Positions 6,557 through 7,006 of a stretch of DNA of 7,006 nt are shown here, in pieces. The DNA is from an archaeon (lineage in GTDB: Archaea; Nanobdellota; Nanobdellia; Woesearchaeales; GW2011-AR9), in assembly GCA_020053615.1 (NCBI GenBank), contig JAGVMW010000051.1:1-7006 (forward strand), written 5' to 3'. Each line of letters opens with the position of its first letter. Position 1 is the stretch's first letter. Below the pieces are notes generated by a model, which was not told the DNA's origin, searched no databases, and saw only the letters and a list, made by a program, of their open reading frames with translations. The translations under genes and the position numbers were made by a program.

Positions 6557-6733
6557 ATGACGATAACGTTATCTTTAGTTTCCAACACCGATTTTGGCAA
6601 TTTAAGAGAGATTCTCCCTAAACGTGCGCTGGCGAATCGAGAGAATCTTACTCAATCTTTATTTACTAAGCTAAACGATTTAATGAACTCATTTGATTTC
6701 TTAACTGGGTACATACCCCATAGCTTGCTATGA
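6557..6733 (+). CDS. Small ORF, 58 residues, uncertain
   Basis: This ORF starts with ATG at 6557, close to the transcript start predicted from the TATA box at 6521-6531. The product begins MTITLSLVSNTDFGNLREIL, and its middle (about 16-50) could form amphipathic helices (REILPKRALANRE, LFTKLNDLMNSF). No family is recognised, and no cysteine or membrane segment is present. The last ten codons run into the first nested palindrome, and the TGA lies in that hairpin, so the present C-terminus (IPHSLL) may derive from the repeat rather than from an original gene. It could be a real small protein, a remnant cut short by the repeat, or a chance ORF in a non-coding RNA. Confidence 0.35.
   Translation: MTITLSLVSNTDFGNLREILPKRALANRENLTQSLFTKLNDLMNSFDFLTGYIPHSLL
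6609..6648. repeat. Eight-base inverted repeat inside the small ORF
   Basis: AGATTCTC (6609-6616) pairs with GAGAATCT (6641-6648) around a 24-base loop. It lies within the small ORF. Such a stem could arise by chance, but it is the first of three hairpins between the promoter at 6521 and the T-run at 6804-6809. Confidence 0.4.
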
Positions 6734-6754
6734 TATAAGATTACCCAGTTAAGA
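6699..6754. repeat. Nested palindrome 1 (AGCTTGCT apex)
   Basis: The outer arms TCTTAACTGGGTA (6699-6711) and TACCCAGTTAAGA (6742-6754) are perfect complements of 13 bases. Inside them is a second hairpin, CATAGC TT GCTATG (6719-6732), which as RNA would present a CUUG loop closed by G-C. The element is 56 bases long and is followed after one base by a second element of the same design. Confidence 0.75.
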
Positions 6755-6755
6755 T

Positions 6756-6810
6756 TAAAAAATCCCAACTAATTAAATACACCGCAGCTTGCTGCGACTG
6801 GGATTTTTTA
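6756..6810. repeat. Nested palindrome 2 (AGCTTGCT apex), terminator-like
   Basis: The outer arms TAAAAAATCCCA (6756-6767) and TGGGATTTTTTA (6799-6810) are perfect complements of 12 bases. The inner hairpin is CGCAGC TT GCTGCG (6783-6796). The element is 55 bases, nearly the same size as its neighbour. The outer stem ends in an A-tract on one side and a T-tract on the other, so on the plus strand it looks like a hairpin plus U-run that could end a transcript started near 6553; by symmetry it could work in both directions. Confidence 0.75.
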
Positions 6811-6829
6811 TTATTCTAACCGATTCCAA

Positions 6830-7006
6830 ATGATTACTCCTGCTTCTCTGCCTGCTTTTACTTTTTTGAAATACGAAGAACCGGTTGATTTCACTTTTTG
6901 GGAGGGGCTGCTGTCATATCGCCTAGAGATAAATCATTCTACCCAGTATGTTTCTTTTTACATCCAGCCGGAAAAAGTCGAAATAGATTGTGGCCGCATT
7001 AAAACA
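6830..7006 (+). CDS. N-terminal part of an unrecognised protein, cut by the window end
   Basis: An open frame starts with ATG at 6830 and is still open after 59 codons at the last base. The product begins MITPASLPAFTFLKYEEP, followed by DFTFWEGLLSYRLEINHST and then alternating hydrophobic residues (QYVSFYIQPEKVEIDCG) typical of beta strands. No family can be named from this fragment. The frame stays open upstream to a TAA at 6770-6772, but there is no ATG, GTG or TTG between that stop and 6830. There is no ribosome-binding site; the T/A-rich stretch at 6804-6813 is about 22 bases upstream and could be a weak TATA box, which would overlap the palindrome's T-run. Confidence 0.55.
   Translation, partial: MITPASLPAFTFLKYEEPVDFTFWEGLLSYRLEINHSTQYVSFYIQPEKVEIDCGRIKT

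Noticed and set aside
6699..6810. CRISPR array made of the two palindromes
   Set aside because: There are only two units, the outer arms differ in sequence, and there is no repeat-spacer pattern or cas gene.

Overview
The window reads as archaeal chromosome, A+T-rich and densely coded. Three things point to Archaea. The minus-strand gene is a compact aIF5B-type initiation factor without the long N-terminal region of bacterial IF2. A Trm1-type tRNA (guanine-26) dimethyltransferase is present. The start codons of the transcription units that can be read sit about 21-30 bases downstream of TATA boxes, as in leaderless or near-leaderless archaeal transcripts. Small unknown proteins and TPR proteins around informational genes fit a DPANN-like genome (for example Woesearchaeota or Pacearchaeota), but this is a guess from gene style, not proof.

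Layout. Bases 1-120 hold no convincing gene but contain a tightly packed palindromic structure (33-88) that can fold as a cloverleaf with no unpaired bases at the junction. infB (aIF5B) runs leftward from 1908 to 121. A 67-base divergent promoter region follows. A rightward four-gene operon then occupies 1976-5734: a zinc-ribbon/TPR/UPF0158 fusion, a TPR-repeat protein joined by an ATGA overlap, a stand-alone RQC plus HTH_40 protein (the C-terminal part of a RecQ helicase without the motor), and trm1. trm1 meets a leftward gene of unknown function (5735-6385) stop codon to stop codon with no base between them. The right end (6386-7006) has a promoter for that gene, a second promoter facing right, a 58-codon small ORF, two side-by-side nested palindromes that share an AGCTTGCT apex, and the start of an unrecognised gene that leaves the window at 6830-7006.

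How the genes may work together. infB and trm1 belong to translation and tRNA modification. The three genes upstream of trm1 are co-transcribed with it by spacing (4-base overlap, 4-base gap, 12-base gap). They carry scaffold (TPR), zinc-ribbon and winged-helix modules, so a role in nucleic-acid or RNP handling is possible, but no enzyme activity is visible in them. The most unusual content is the helicase-free RQC-HTH_40 protein, the three-part UPF0158 fusion, and the structured repeats at both ends of the window.
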